Shown: one piece after another, positions 51,754 to 59,669 of the stretch
Position numbering within the stretch: the stretch's first letter is position 1
Layout: every line of letters begins with the position of its first letter
NCBI RefSeq assembly: GCF_002954685.1
Contig: NZ_MSCN01000001.1
Coordinates: 3,526,400 to 3,590,399, forward strand
DNA: 64,000 nt
Direction of reading: 5' to 3'
DNA from: Polaribacter porphyrae
GTDB lineage: Bacteria; Bacteroidota; Bacteroidia; Flavobacteriales; Flavobacteriaceae
Translations under genes and position numbers: made by a program
Notes under the pieces: generated by a model
Seen by the model: the letters and a program-made list of their open reading frames with translations, nothing else
Told to the model about the DNA's origin: nothing
Databases searched by the model: none

Positions 51754-54700
51754 TTCAACTTAAAATTAATTTGTTGACTCTCTAAAGTAGCTAACAACTC
51801 ATTTGATACTTTAATTTTAGTATTTCTACTTGGTAAACTTACTTCAATTTTTTCTTTAGCATCCCAAATTGTAAAATTTAAGTTTTGTTTTCCAATATTA
51901 TTCTTTAAGATAGTTTCTAGATTTAAAATCGTATTTTCTTTAATTTCTTCTAAAGGAATTTTTATAGTGATTTTTTTACAAAGCTCATCCATAATATCGT
52001 GTAAGAGTTTCATTTCTGTAAACTTCAAACGTGGCTCACCCATAATTCCAGTATTTTTATTCATCCAACCTGGTTGAATTGTTGCACGAATAAACAAGAA
52101 AGAATTAGGAACTAAAAAGTGTTTCATTTTTAAATATTCTTCCCCAAAAATTCTAAATTCATGACTATCTCCATAATCTTCTATGGTAAAAGCAGCCCAA
52201 CCTTTACCTGCTTTAGAAACCCTATGCTGAACATCTGTAACTATGCCTGCAAAAGACAAATTATTTCCTACAATTTTATTTAAATCACTTTTAAAGTTTT
52301 TAAGTTTTGAGTTACAAAAAATCATTTCATTTTTAAAATCATCTAAAGGATGTGCAGAAATATAAATACCTATTACTTCTTTTTCTTGAGATAACAATTC
52401 CATAGTTCCCCAAGTTTCACATTCTGGAATATCTGGCTCTGGAAACTGAACAGTAGAAGCTTCGCCAAATAAAGAAACTTGAGAAGAATTTAAATTTTCT
52501 TGATACTTACTACCAAATTTCATAGCACGTTCTAAAAATGTCAATCCTTTTTCATCTACTGCAAAATATTGCGCTCTGTGAGTATCAGAAAACGAATCGA
52601 ATGCACCAGCTTTTACCAAACTATCAAAAGACTTTTTGTTAGCAGCTCTTAAATCTACTCGTTTTGCCAAATCGAAAATAGAGCTGTAGTTTCCATTTTC
52701 TTTTCTTTCTTTAATTATTGCTCTCACTGCAGCAGCTCCAACACCTTTTACAGCAGCCATTCCAAAACGAACAGCACCTTTATCATTTACAGAAAATTTT
52801 AGATAAGATTCATTTAAATCTGGTCCCAAAACTTCTAATCCCATTCGTTTACATTCTTCCATAAAAAAGGAAACAGCTTTAATATCTTTCATATTATTAG
52901 AAAGTACAGATGCCATGTATTCTGCAGGATAATGTGCTTTTAAGTATGCTGTTTGGTATGCTATCCAAGCATAACAAGTAGAGTGACTTTTGTTAAAAGC
53001 ATAACTTGCAAAGGCTTCCCAGTCTTTCCAAATTTTTTCTAATTTTTCTTCATCATGACCATTTTTACCAGCTTGCTCAATAAATTTTGGTTTCATTTTT
53101 GCCAAAACTGCAGCCTGCTTTTTACCCATTGCTTTTCGTAAAACATCTGCTTCACCTTTGGTAAAATCTGCCAGCTTTTGTGAAAGTAACATCACTTGCT
53201 CTTGATAGACTGTAATTCCGTAAGTTTCTGCCAAATACTCTTCCATTGCTGGTAGATCGTATTCGATATCTTCTGTTCCGTGTTTTCTGTTGATAAAACT
53301 CGGAATATATTCCATTGGTCCAGGTCTGTACAAAGCATTCATCGCAATTAAATCTCCAAAAACAGTTGGTTTTAAAGAACGCATATGCTTTTGCATTCCT
53401 GGAGATTCATACTGGAAAATACCTACAGTTTCTCCTCTTTGGAAAAGTTCGTATGTTTTTTCATCATCTAAAGGAAAATTCTCTGGATCTAATTCTACAC
53501 CGTGTTTTGCTTTTACAATTTTTACAGTGTCTTTAATTAAAGTCAACGTTTTTAATCCCAAGAAATCCATTTTTAACAAACCAGCAGATTCCACCACAGA
53601 ATTGTCAAATTGAGTAACATACATATCTGAATCTTTTGCCAAAGCAACAGGAACATAATTTGTAATATCTCCAGGCGTAATAATTACACCACAAGCATGA
53701 ATTCCAGTATTTCTAACAGAACCTTCTAAAATTGTTGCTTTATTTACAGTTTCTGATGCTAAATCATTCCCAAAAGAAATATGTTTTAATTCTTCTACTA
53801 ACTGTTTTTCTTCTGCACGTAAACCAGCAACTTTACCTTTACTTTTTTCGTCTTCACCAAAAATATTTTTTAGTTTGATGTTGGGAATTAATTTTGCAAT
53901 TCTATCTGCTTCAAACAATGGTAAATCTAATACTCTAGCAGTATCTCTAATTGATGATTTTGCAGCCATGGTTCCATAAGTAATAATTTGTGCAACTTGA
54001 TTTGCACCATATTTATCAATTACATAATCCATAACTCGTCCACGACCTTCATCATCAAAATCGATATCGATATCTGGCATAGAAATACGTTCTGGATTTA
54101 AGAAACGCTCAAAAAGTAAATCGTATTTAATAGGATCTATATTTGTAATCCACAAACAATAAGCAACTACAGAACCAGCTGCAGAACCACGTCCAGGACC
54201 TACAGCAACATCCATATTTCTGGCTTCCCTGATAAAATCTTCTACAATTAAAAAATACCCTGGATATCCTGTTTTTTCGATAACTTCTAATTCAAAATCT
54301 AATCTTTCTTTTATAGATTCAGTAATTTCTCCATAACGTTTTTTTGCACCTTCAAAAGTTAAGTGTTTTAAGAAATTATTTTCTCCTCTTTTACCTCCAT
54401 CTTTTTCATCTTCTTCGTCTTTAAATTCATCAGGAATATCAAAAGCAGGTAATAAAACGTCTCTTGCTAACGTAAAAATTTCAATTTTATCTACAATTTC
54501 TTGAATGTTGATAATGGCTTTTGGTAAATCTGCAAATAAGGTTTTCATTTCATCCGAAGATTTGAAATAATATTCCTCATTTGGTAAACCATATCTGTAA
54601 CCACGCCCTTTTCCTTTTGGAGTTGCTTGTTTTTCACCATCTTTTACACAGAGTAAAATATCGTGTGCATTAGCGTCTTTTTTCTCTAAATAAAAAGTGT

Positions 54701-56090
54701 TATTTGTGGCAACAATTTTAATATCGTGTTTTTTAGAGAATTTTAATAAAGTTTCATTTACAATGGTTTCATCTTGTTGATTGTGACGCATCAACTCAAT
54801 ATATAAGTCGTCTTGAAATTGCTCTTTCCACCAAAGCAAAGCTTCTTCAGCTTGTTTTTCTCCAAGGTTTAGAATTTTACTTGGTACTTCACCATATAAA
54901 TTTCCAGTTAAAACAATAATATCTTCTTTGTATTGTTTGATGATTTCTTTGTCAATTCTTGGTACATAATAGAAACCATCTACAAATGCAATGGAAGACA
55001 TTTTTGCCAAATTATGATACCCTTTTTTGTTTTTTGCCAACAAAACAACTTGATAACCATTGTCTTTTTGTGATTTATTTTTATGATCTTCACAAACGTT
55101 AAACTCACAACCAATAATTGGTTTCATTGGAGTTTTAGCAGTTTTATTATGATTTAATATTGCACTCACAAAATGAAAAGCAGCCATCATATTTGCTGTA
55201 TCTGTCATTGCAACTGCTGGCATGTTGTCTTTTGCAGCAGCTTTCACAATATTGCCAATTTGCATGGTAGATTGTAAAACAGAAAACTGGGTATGATTAT
55301 GTAAATGTGCAAATTTTACATCTTTTAATTCAGCTAATCCTTCTGATGTAGATTTAGTTTCCTGAACGTCTTTTAATTTTTCAAGACGTTTTCTTATTTT
55401 ATCGCTTTCTTGTTTTAAATTGATGTGCTTTAACCCAATTACCTGAATTGGTTTTGGGTTTGCATCAGAGAAATTTTTGAAATAATCAGCATCTACATCT
55501 AATTGTTCTTTGGTAAATTCTCTTAAACGAATTAACTCTAAAAAGCATCGAGTTGTGGCTTCAACATCAGCTGTTGCATTATGAGCTTCACCAAAACCAA
55601 CTCCAAAAAGATGATTGTGTAATTCCGTTAGAGTTGGTAGTTTAAATTTACCTCCTCTTCCTCCAGGAATCTGGCATAATAAAGCCGTTCTTTCAGTACA
55701 GGTATCTAAAATTGGAAGAGAAGTCAAATTATTTTCTACATTCAATCTATGGAATTCACATCCCATAATATTAATATCAAAACCTACATTTTGACCAACA
55801 ATAAACTTCGTTTTTTTTAAAGCTTCATTAAAAAGTTGTAGTCCTTTTTCTAGTTCAATTCCTTGTTCTTCTGCCAATTCTGTTGAAATTCCATGAATTC
55901 TCTCTGCATCATAAGGAATATTAAATCCATCAGGTTGAACTAGAAAATCATTATGCTCAACAAGATTTCCCATTTCGTCATGCAATTGCCATGCAATTTG
56001 AATACATCTTGGCCAGTTGTCTGTATCTGTAATTGGTGCATTCCAGCTTTTTGGTAAACCTGTGGTTTCTGTATCAAAAATTAAGTACAT
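51750..56090 (-). CDS. dnaE: DNA polymerase III alpha subunit with N-terminal DnaQ-like exonuclease
   Basis: 1446 residues. Residues 1-190 form a DEDDh exonuclease (YLIFDTETTGLP, FIVGQNVGFDINIMG, EAHNATADVEATTRCF). Then PHP domain (FAHLHNHTQFSVLQ), the polymerase core with GPGRGSAAGSVVAYCL and catalytic PDIDIDFDDEGRGRV, HACGVIITPG, FGDLIAMNALYRPGPMEYIP, helix-hairpin-helix and OB-fold (NNLSFAGIVTDVQHRV). Replicative polymerase of the holoenzyme. The proofreading exonuclease is fused at the N-terminus, the Bacteroidetes arrangement, instead of a separate epsilon. Length is normal for this type. Confidence 0.95.
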   Translation of the reverse strand: MYLIFDTETTGLPKSWNAPITDTDNWPRCIQIAWQLHDEMGNLVEHNDFLVQPDGFNIPYDAERIHGISTELAEEQGIELEKGLQLFNEALKKTKFIVGQNVGFDINIMGCEFHRLNVENNLTSLPILDTCTERTALLCQIPGGRGGKFKLPTLTELHNHLFGVGFGEAHNATADVEATTRCFLELIRLREFTKEQLDVDADYFKNFSDANPKPIQVIGLKHINLKQESDKIRKRLEKLKDVQETKSTSEGLAELKDVKFAHLHNHTQFSVLQSTMQIGNIVKAAAKDNMPAVAMTDTANMMAAFHFVSAILNHNKTAKTPMKPIIGCEFNVCEDHKNKSQKDNGYQVVLLAKNKKGYHNLAKMSSIAFVDGFYYVPRIDKEIIKQYKEDIIVLTGNLYGEVPSKILNLGEKQAEEALLWWKEQFQDDLYIELMRHNQQDETIVNETLLKFSKKHDIKIVATNNTFYLEKKDANAHDILLCVKDGEKQATPKGKGRGYRYGLPNEEYYFKSSDEMKTLFADLPKAIINIQEIVDKIEIFTLARDVLLPAFDIPDEFKDEEDEKDGGKRGENNFLKHLTFEGAKKRYGEITESIKERLDFELEVIEKTGYPGYFLIVEDFIREARNMDVAVGPGRGSAAGSVVAYCLWITNIDPIKYDLLFERFLNPERISMPDIDIDFDDEGRGRVMDYVIDKYGANQVAQIITYGTMAAKSSIRDTARVLDLPLFEADRIAKLIPNIKLKNIFGEDEKSKGKVAGLRAEEKQLVEELKHISFGNDLASETVNKATILEGSVRNTGIHACGVIITPGDITNYVPVALAKDSDMYVTQFDNSVVESAGLLKMDFLGLKTLTLIKDTVKIVKAKHGVELDPENFPLDDEKTYELFQRGETVGIFQYESPGMQKHMRSLKPTVFGDLIAMNALYRPGPMEYIPSFINRKHGTEDIEYDLPAMEEYLAETYGITVYQEQVMLLSQKLADFTKGEADVLRKAMGKKQAAVLAKMKPKFIEQAGKNGHDEEKLEKIWKDWEAFASYAFNKSHSTCYAWIAYQTAYLKAHYPAEYMASVLSNNMKDIKAVSFFMEECKRMGLEVLGPDLNESYLKFSVNDKGAVRFGMAAVKGVGAAAVRAIIKERKENGNYSSIFDLAKRVDLRAANKKSFDSLVKAGAFDSFSDTHRAQYFAVDEKGLTFLERAMKFGSKYQENLNSSQVSLFGEASTVQFPEPDIPECETWGTMELLSQEKEVIGIYISAHPLDDFKNEMIFCNSKLKNFKSDLNKIVGNNLSFAGIVTDVQHRVSKAGKGWAAFTIEDYGDSHEFRIFGEEYLKMKHFLVPNSFLFIRATIQPGWMNKNTGIMGEPRLKFTEMKLLHDIMDELCKKITIKIPLEEIKENTILNLETILKNNIGKQNLNFTIWDAKEKIEVSLPSRNTKIKVSNELLATLESQQINFKLN

Positions 56091-56185
56091 AAATAGGTGC
56101 TTTTTACTGATGAATTTGGAGAGTTAAAAGTACAAAAACATTAAAGATTTTTTGTTGATAATCTATCTTGACTTATTAACAAACA

Positions 56186-56215
56186 AAAAGTCAACCCATA
56201 ACTGGATTGACTTTT
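56186..56215 (-). terminator. Terminator after the PA2169/DUF2383 gene
   Basis: AAAAGTCAA / TTGACTTTT stem; on the minus strand T-rich sequence follows. It lies 46 nt past the stop at 56261. Confidence 0.7.
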
Positions 56216-56260
56216 AGAATCAATTATATTTTAATTAATTTTTTTACCTTATTTAGAGCA

Positions 56261-56707
56261 TTAGGCTAATTCTTCTTTTACCATCAAACTATTTATAGCA
56301 GATTGAATTTGCTGTTTTTGGTTTTCTAGCATTTTTCTAGTAGATGGTGTAAAATTATCCTCTTTTAGAATTTCACAATATTCATCAAAACTTGCTTTTT
56401 CACCTCTAATTGCTTCTTCTAAAATCGCTTCTTCGTCATTTGAACTAAATAGTGATTTTAATGACATCCAATTCCTGTGCATTGTTCCTTTAAAAGACCC
56501 ATCATCTTCTGGAATTTGTCCGTAAGACAAAATCTCTGTTCTTAAGTCTTTTGCGAATTGGCTTCTTTCTGAAGCTCTATTTTTAAAGAAAATTTTTAAT
56601 CTAGGGCTATCTACATTTTCTGCAGAGTTTAGATACCCTTTTTCAGCATCATAATTTTTCTCTAATAATTCGTTTAATTTATTCGAAATTTTTTCTGTGT
56701 ACTTCAT
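56261..56707 (-). CDS. PA2169-family four-helix-bundle protein (DUF2383)
   Basis: 148 residues, ferritin-like helical bundle: SNKLNELLEKNYDAEKGYLN, LKIFFKNRASERSQFAKDL, ILSYGQIPEDDGSFKGTMHR, AILEEAIRGEKASFDEYCE, then a C-terminal helix ending NSLMVKEELA. The E-x-x-R and D-E-Y positions resemble bacterioferritin-like metal residues, but the function is unknown; stress-related expression has been reported for the family. Single gene with a long leader. Confidence 0.88.
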   Translation of the reverse strand: MKYTEKISNKLNELLEKNYDAEKGYLNSAENVDSPRLKIFFKNRASERSQFAKDLRTEILSYGQIPEDDGSFKGTMHRNWMSLKSLFSSNDEEAILEEAIRGEKASFDEYCEILKEDNFTPSTRKMLENQKQQIQSAINSLMVKEELA

Positions 56708-56780
56708 AATATCATTTTCATTTTAAATTTCAATACTTTTATTTTTAAGATGCGTATTGTTTTACATCTATATGTTGATA

Positions 56781-56788
56781 CAAATGTA
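56781..56788 (-). promoter_or_regulatory. -7 promoter box for the DUF2383 gene
   Basis: Minus strand TACATTTG, exact TAnnTTTG, 73 nt before the ATG. Confidence 0.45.
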
Positions 56789-57003
56789 AATTAGAATTAG
56801 GCTTTGGTTTAGTTCAAACCATTTGTTTTTTGACTCATTTGAGTTTTAATATAATTTTAAGAGCTTTTATGATATTGAATAAGTTTGTTAAAGATTGCAA
56901 TTGCTCCTTTTTATATTTTACGTTAAAAAAAATACAAAGGAAAATTTGCTAGAATTCCTAAAAAATTATTGAATTTTAGTATTTTAGATTAAAAAAGGTT
57001 TTG

Positions 57004-57011
57004 TATTTTTG
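57004..57011 (+). promoter_or_regulatory. -7 promoter box for rpsP
   Basis: TATTTTTG, exact TAnnTTTG, 68 nt before the rpsP ATG. The rest of the 372-nt spacer 56708-57079 holds only this, the opposing -7 box and the leader hairpins. Confidence 0.5.
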
Positions 57012-57016
57012 CATCC

Positions 57017-57063
57017 GCTTATCACGAGATGGTAAGATTTTAATAACAAAGGTCGAGAACCTT
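57017..57063 (+). promoter_or_regulatory. Structured leader of rpsP
   Basis: Two small hairpins: CTTATC/GGTAAG with loop ACGAGAT (57018-57036) and AAGGT/ACCTT with loop CGAGA (57049-57063). Neither has a T-run, so they are not terminators. They end 16 nt before the ATG, where a ribosomal-protein feedback site could lie. Confidence 0.4.
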
Positions 57064-57079
57064 AAAAAATTAATATATT

Positions 57080-57592
57080 ATGTCTGTAAAAATCAGATTG
57101 CAAAGACACGGAAAAAAAGGAAAACCATTTTATTGGATAGTTGCTGCTGATGCCCGTGCAAAAAGAGATGGACGTTACCTAGAAAAAATTGGTACATACA
57201 ACCCAAATGTAAACCCTGCAGAAATCAATTTAAATATTGATGATGCTGTAAAATGGTTACAAAACGGAGCACAACCAACTGATACTGCAAGAGCAATTTT
57301 GTCTTATAAAGGAGCAATGTTGAAAAATCATTTAGCTGGTGGTGTAAGAAAAGGAGCTTTAACTGAAGAGCAAGCTGAAGAGAAATTCAAGGCTTGGTTA
57401 GAAGAAAAAGAAGGAAAAGTATCTAGTAAAGAAGAAAAATTAGCTAAAGCTAAAGTTGAAGCTAAAGCTAAAGCATTAGAGGCTGAAAAGGCTGTAAATG
57501 AAGCTAGAATTGCTGCTGCTAAACCAGAAGTAGTTGCTGAAGCTACTGATGAAACTGCAGAAGAAGCAACAGAAGATAAAGTTGCTGAATAA
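57080..57592 (+). CDS. rpsP: 30S ribosomal protein bS16, extended form
   Basis: 170 residues. The first about 85 are the S16 fold (IRLQRHGKKGKPFYWIVAAD, RAKRDGRYLEKIGTYNPN, DDAVKWLQNGAQPTDTARAI). The remainder is an Ala/Glu/Lys-rich helical tail (KAKVEAKAKALEAEKAVNEA and following) that is typical of Bacteroidetes S16 and absent in E. coli. Binds 16S rRNA in the small subunit body. First gene of rpsP-rimM; rimM starts 15 nt after the stop. Confidence 0.95.
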   Translation: MSVKIRLQRHGKKGKPFYWIVAADARAKRDGRYLEKIGTYNPNVNPAEINLNIDDAVKWLQNGAQPTDTARAILSYKGAMLKNHLAGGVRKGALTEEQAEEKFKAWLEEKEGKVSSKEEKLAKAKVEAKAKALEAEKAVNEARIAAAKPEVVAEATDETAEEATEDKVAE

Positions 57593-57606
57593 AGTTTACG
57601 ACGATA

Positions 57607-58131
57607 ATGCGTAAAGAAGATTGTTTTTATTTAGGCAAAATCGTAAGAAAACACAGTTTTAAAGGTGAAGTTGTTATCAAATTAGATACAGACGAACCCG
57701 AATTATATAGAAATATGGAATCAGTTTATGTCGAATTTGGCAGTAATCTGGTTCCATTTTTTATTGAAAAAAGTTCTCTTCATAAAGGGAATCAGTTACG
57801 TGTTCTGTTTGAAGATGTTTATAACGAAGAGGAAGCAGATACTATTTTAAAAAGTGATATTTATCTACCTTTGGGTTTATTGCCAAAGCTAGAAGGAAAT
57901 AAATTTTATTATCATGAAGTAATTGATTTTTTAGTCGTTGATACAAATTTTGGTGAGGTAGGAAAAATTATCAATATTAATGATAAAGTAGCACAACCAC
58001 TTTTTGAAATCGATAGAGATGGAAAAGAAATTTTTATTCCATTAATTGATGATTTTATCAAAAAAGTGGATAGAGAACATAAACAAATACTAGTTGAAAC
58101 CCCAGATGGTTTAATTGAATTGTATTTGTAA
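57607..58131 (+). CDS. rimM: Ribosome maturation factor RimM
   Basis: 174 residues. N-terminal domain FYLGKIVRKHSFKGEVVIKL, then FFIEKSSLHKGNQLRVLFED, and C-terminal PRC-barrel with KFYYHEVIDFLVVDTNFGEVG and FEIDRDGKEIFIPLIDDFIKKVD. RimM binds S19 and helps build the 30S head. It follows rpsP and is 2 nt before tRNA-Ser; the tRNA may be processed from the same transcript. Confidence 0.95.
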   Translation: MRKEDCFYLGKIVRKHSFKGEVVIKLDTDEPELYRNMESVYVEFGSNLVPFFIEKSSLHKGNQLRVLFEDVYNEEEADTILKSDIYLPLGLLPKLEGNKFYYHEVIDFLVVDTNFGEVGKIININDKVAQPLFEIDRDGKEIFIPLIDDFIKKVDREHKQILVETPDGLIELYL

Positions 58132-58133
58132 TT

Positions 58134-58220
58134 AGAGAGGTGTCTGAGTGGTCGAAAGAGCTACCCTGGAAAGGTAGTATACTAGCAATGGTATCGAGGG
58201 TTCGAATCCCTTCCTCTCTG
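58134..58220 (+). tRNA. tRNA-Ser (anticodon GGA)
   Basis: 87 nt. Acceptor AGAGAGG pairs with CCTCTCT (discriminator G; CCA is not encoded). Anticodon stem CTACC/GGTAG carries loop CTGGAAA, anticodon GGA (Ser). The long variable arm TATACTAGCAATGGTAT and T-loop GGTTCGAATCCC are typical of class II tRNA-Ser. Confidence 0.95.
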
Positions 58221-58266
58221 CGAAAAATTGCTAACATTTTTTTTAAAATTATTAAGATTTTAAATA

Positions 58267-58313
58267 GAATAGCACGCACATAGAAAATCTTCTTTATTTT
58301 GTACGTACTATTC
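58267..58313. repeat. Inverted repeat downstream of tRNA-Ser
   Basis: GAATAGCACGCAC (58267-58279) and GTACGTACTATTC (58301-58313) match as inverted arms at 11 of 13 positions around a 21-nt loop. No T-run follows directly. It lies 47 nt past the tRNA and could be a processing hairpin or element end. Confidence 0.5.
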
Positions 58314-58387
58314 TTAAACCTAATCAATTAATTATTACTTAATTTATAGGTAATACTTAAGTGAACTTTCCCCCAAAAGAATTCATC

Positions 58388-58651
58388 TTAAGAATTTTTA
58401 GTTAAAACTTTTTGTTTTTGTAATTTTTGTAATTCTAACTCTTGTTTTTTATTTATTGCCACCTGCCATATTGCTGCTTCAATATCAGAATTTTGTCTTA
58501 CTCCTTGAAAAACCATTCTAATATATTGTGCGTTGTGTGGTTCTCCGTTTCTATTGAGAATAGACTTGTTGTTTAAAACTTTTAAAACATCTTCTGTATA
58601 GTGACCCTGAAAAATACTTTTCAGTTCTTTTTTTTCTAATTCTGTAATCAT
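58388..58651 (-). CDS. Small HTH-like (Cro-type) protein, putative
   Basis: 87 residues: TELEKKELKSIFQGHYTEDV, then NAQYIRMVFQGVRQNSDIEA and a charged C-terminal coil KKQELELQKLQKQK. The segment Y-I-x-x-V-F-x-G-x-R-x-N-x-x-I-x-x-A is like the second helix region of small phage Cro/HTH proteins. It is divergent from a repressor-like gene with palindromic sites between them. Function as a DNA-binding protein is an inference. Confidence 0.6.
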   Translation of the reverse strand: MITELEKKELKSIFQGHYTEDVLKVLNNKSILNRNGEPHNAQYIRMVFQGVRQNSDIEAAIWQVAINKKQELELQKLQKQKVLTKNS

Positions 58652-58678
58652 AGTAAAAGCCTTTTGGTATTATGATAA

Positions 58679-58734
58679 TTGTTACTATCTTGTTACTGTT
58701 TTGGCATTGTACAATTTATGTAAATAAATTTACA
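58679..58734. promoter_or_regulatory. Operator region between divergent small regulators
   Basis: Contains TTGTTACT twice, 11 nt apart (58679 and 58690), the perfect palindrome ATTGTACAAT (58706-58715) and the palindrome TGTAAATAAATTTACA (58719-58734). Such clustered sites between two divergent regulator genes suit autoregulation. Confidence 0.55.
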
Positions 58735-58746
58735 AATCAAAGTAAA

Positions 58747-59139
58747 ATGGAAAATAAATTTACGAACATAAAAGATAGGGTTGTAGAAATTGCTGAAAAG
58801 CAAGATATAAGTAAGGAAGAATTCTTCAGAACTATTGGAATGACTTCTGCTAATTTTAGAGGTAAAGCCAAAGAAACACCTCTTAATTCTAATGCTATAG
58901 TAAATATAATTACGAACTATCCTGAAGTAGATTTGTATTGGTTAATAAATGGCTCTTCGATAAAAAAAGATAATAAAAATATAGATTTTGTTAACGATCC
59001 TAGTTCAGAATACTTAATACAGTCTGTCAAATGTAAAGAAAAAGATAAGTTGATATCAGTTTTACTAGAGCAGATATCAGATTTGAAAGCTGATAAAGAA
59101 GATTTAAAAAAATTACTAGGTCTTTACAGTAATGATTAA
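58747..59139 (+). CDS. Phage-repressor-like HTH protein
   Basis: About 130 residues from the ATG at 58747 (MENKFTNIKDRVVEIAEKQD); an upstream ATG at 58672 would place the start over the operator. The N-terminal part resembles the bacteriophage CI-like HTH (VVEIAEKQDISKEEFFRTIG, SANFRGKAKETPLNSNAIVN, YPEVDLYWLINGSS). The C-terminus is a coiled coil (LISVLLEQISDLKADKEDLKKLL), probably for dimerisation. No peptidase domain. Not accompanied by other phage genes. Confidence 0.7.
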   Translation: MENKFTNIKDRVVEIAEKQDISKEEFFRTIGMTSANFRGKAKETPLNSNAIVNIITNYPEVDLYWLINGSSIKKDNKNIDFVNDPSSEYLIQSVKCKEKDKLISVLLEQISDLKADKEDLKKLLGLYSND

Positions 59140-59143
59140 TAAT

Positions 59144-59593
59144 TTAGATACTTTTCATCAAATCAATATCGTAATTAAATCGAATTTCAGCATATTCACC
59201 ACCTTCTCCTTTACCTATATCTTCAACAGCTAACTCATCATTAACAAATACTTTTACAGAAATTTCTTTTGGGTTAGGATTGTTTCTATACGCTTCTCCA
59301 TTAATATACCTATAATTATAATTTTCTAGAGTTATTACAAATGGTATTGGTTGCCCAGAAGAATCGTATGAAAACTGATGAACAACAACAGGATATGTGT
59401 TTGTTAGGTAATCAAAATAGCTTATCCTAATCTCATCAGAATTAATTTCTGTTGTGTTAAATTCCATTTTTACAACTCTATCTTCTGCACTAATAATATC
59501 ATCGGGATCAGTAGTATCTTCTTCAGAACTAGGTGTTGAACACGAACAAAATATAATTAGAGTAAAACTTAAAATAGATATTATTTTTTTCAT
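59144..59593 (-). CDS. Uncharacterised lipoprotein
   Basis: 149 residues. Lipoprotein signal KKIISILSFTLIIFCSCS (Cys 17) followed by an acidic linker (SSEEDTTDPDDIISAEDR), then a beta-rich domain with RISYFDYLTNTYPVVVHQF and KEISVKVFVNDELAVEDIG. No family recognised. Ends 4 nt from the convergent repressor-like gene. Confidence 0.7.
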   Translation of the reverse strand: MKKIISILSFTLIIFCSCSTPSSEEDTTDPDDIISAEDRVVKMEFNTTEINSDEIRISYFDYLTNTYPVVVHQFSYDSSGQPIPFVITLENYNYRYINGEAYRNNPNPKEISVKVFVNDELAVEDIGKGEGGEYAEIRFNYDIDLMKSI

Positions 59594-59621
59594 TATTGTA
59601 TAAACTTAATATAATACGTTA

Positions 59622-59629
59622 CAAAATTA
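59622..59629 (-). promoter_or_regulatory. -7 promoter box for the 149-residue lipoprotein
   Basis: Minus strand TAATTTTG, exact TAnnTTTG, 28 nt before the ATG. Confidence 0.45.
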
Positions 59630-59669
59630 ATGATTAATATTTCATTTTGTAAAATAAATCAGATTAAAA

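Noticed and set aside
53290..53613. Plus-strand frames inside dnaE
   Set aside because: They are antisense shadows of a strongly conserved polymerase gene.
58134..59139. Prophage or integrative element at tRNA-Ser
   Set aside because: Only two regulator-like genes follow; no integrase, structural gene or repeated tRNA end was seen in the window.
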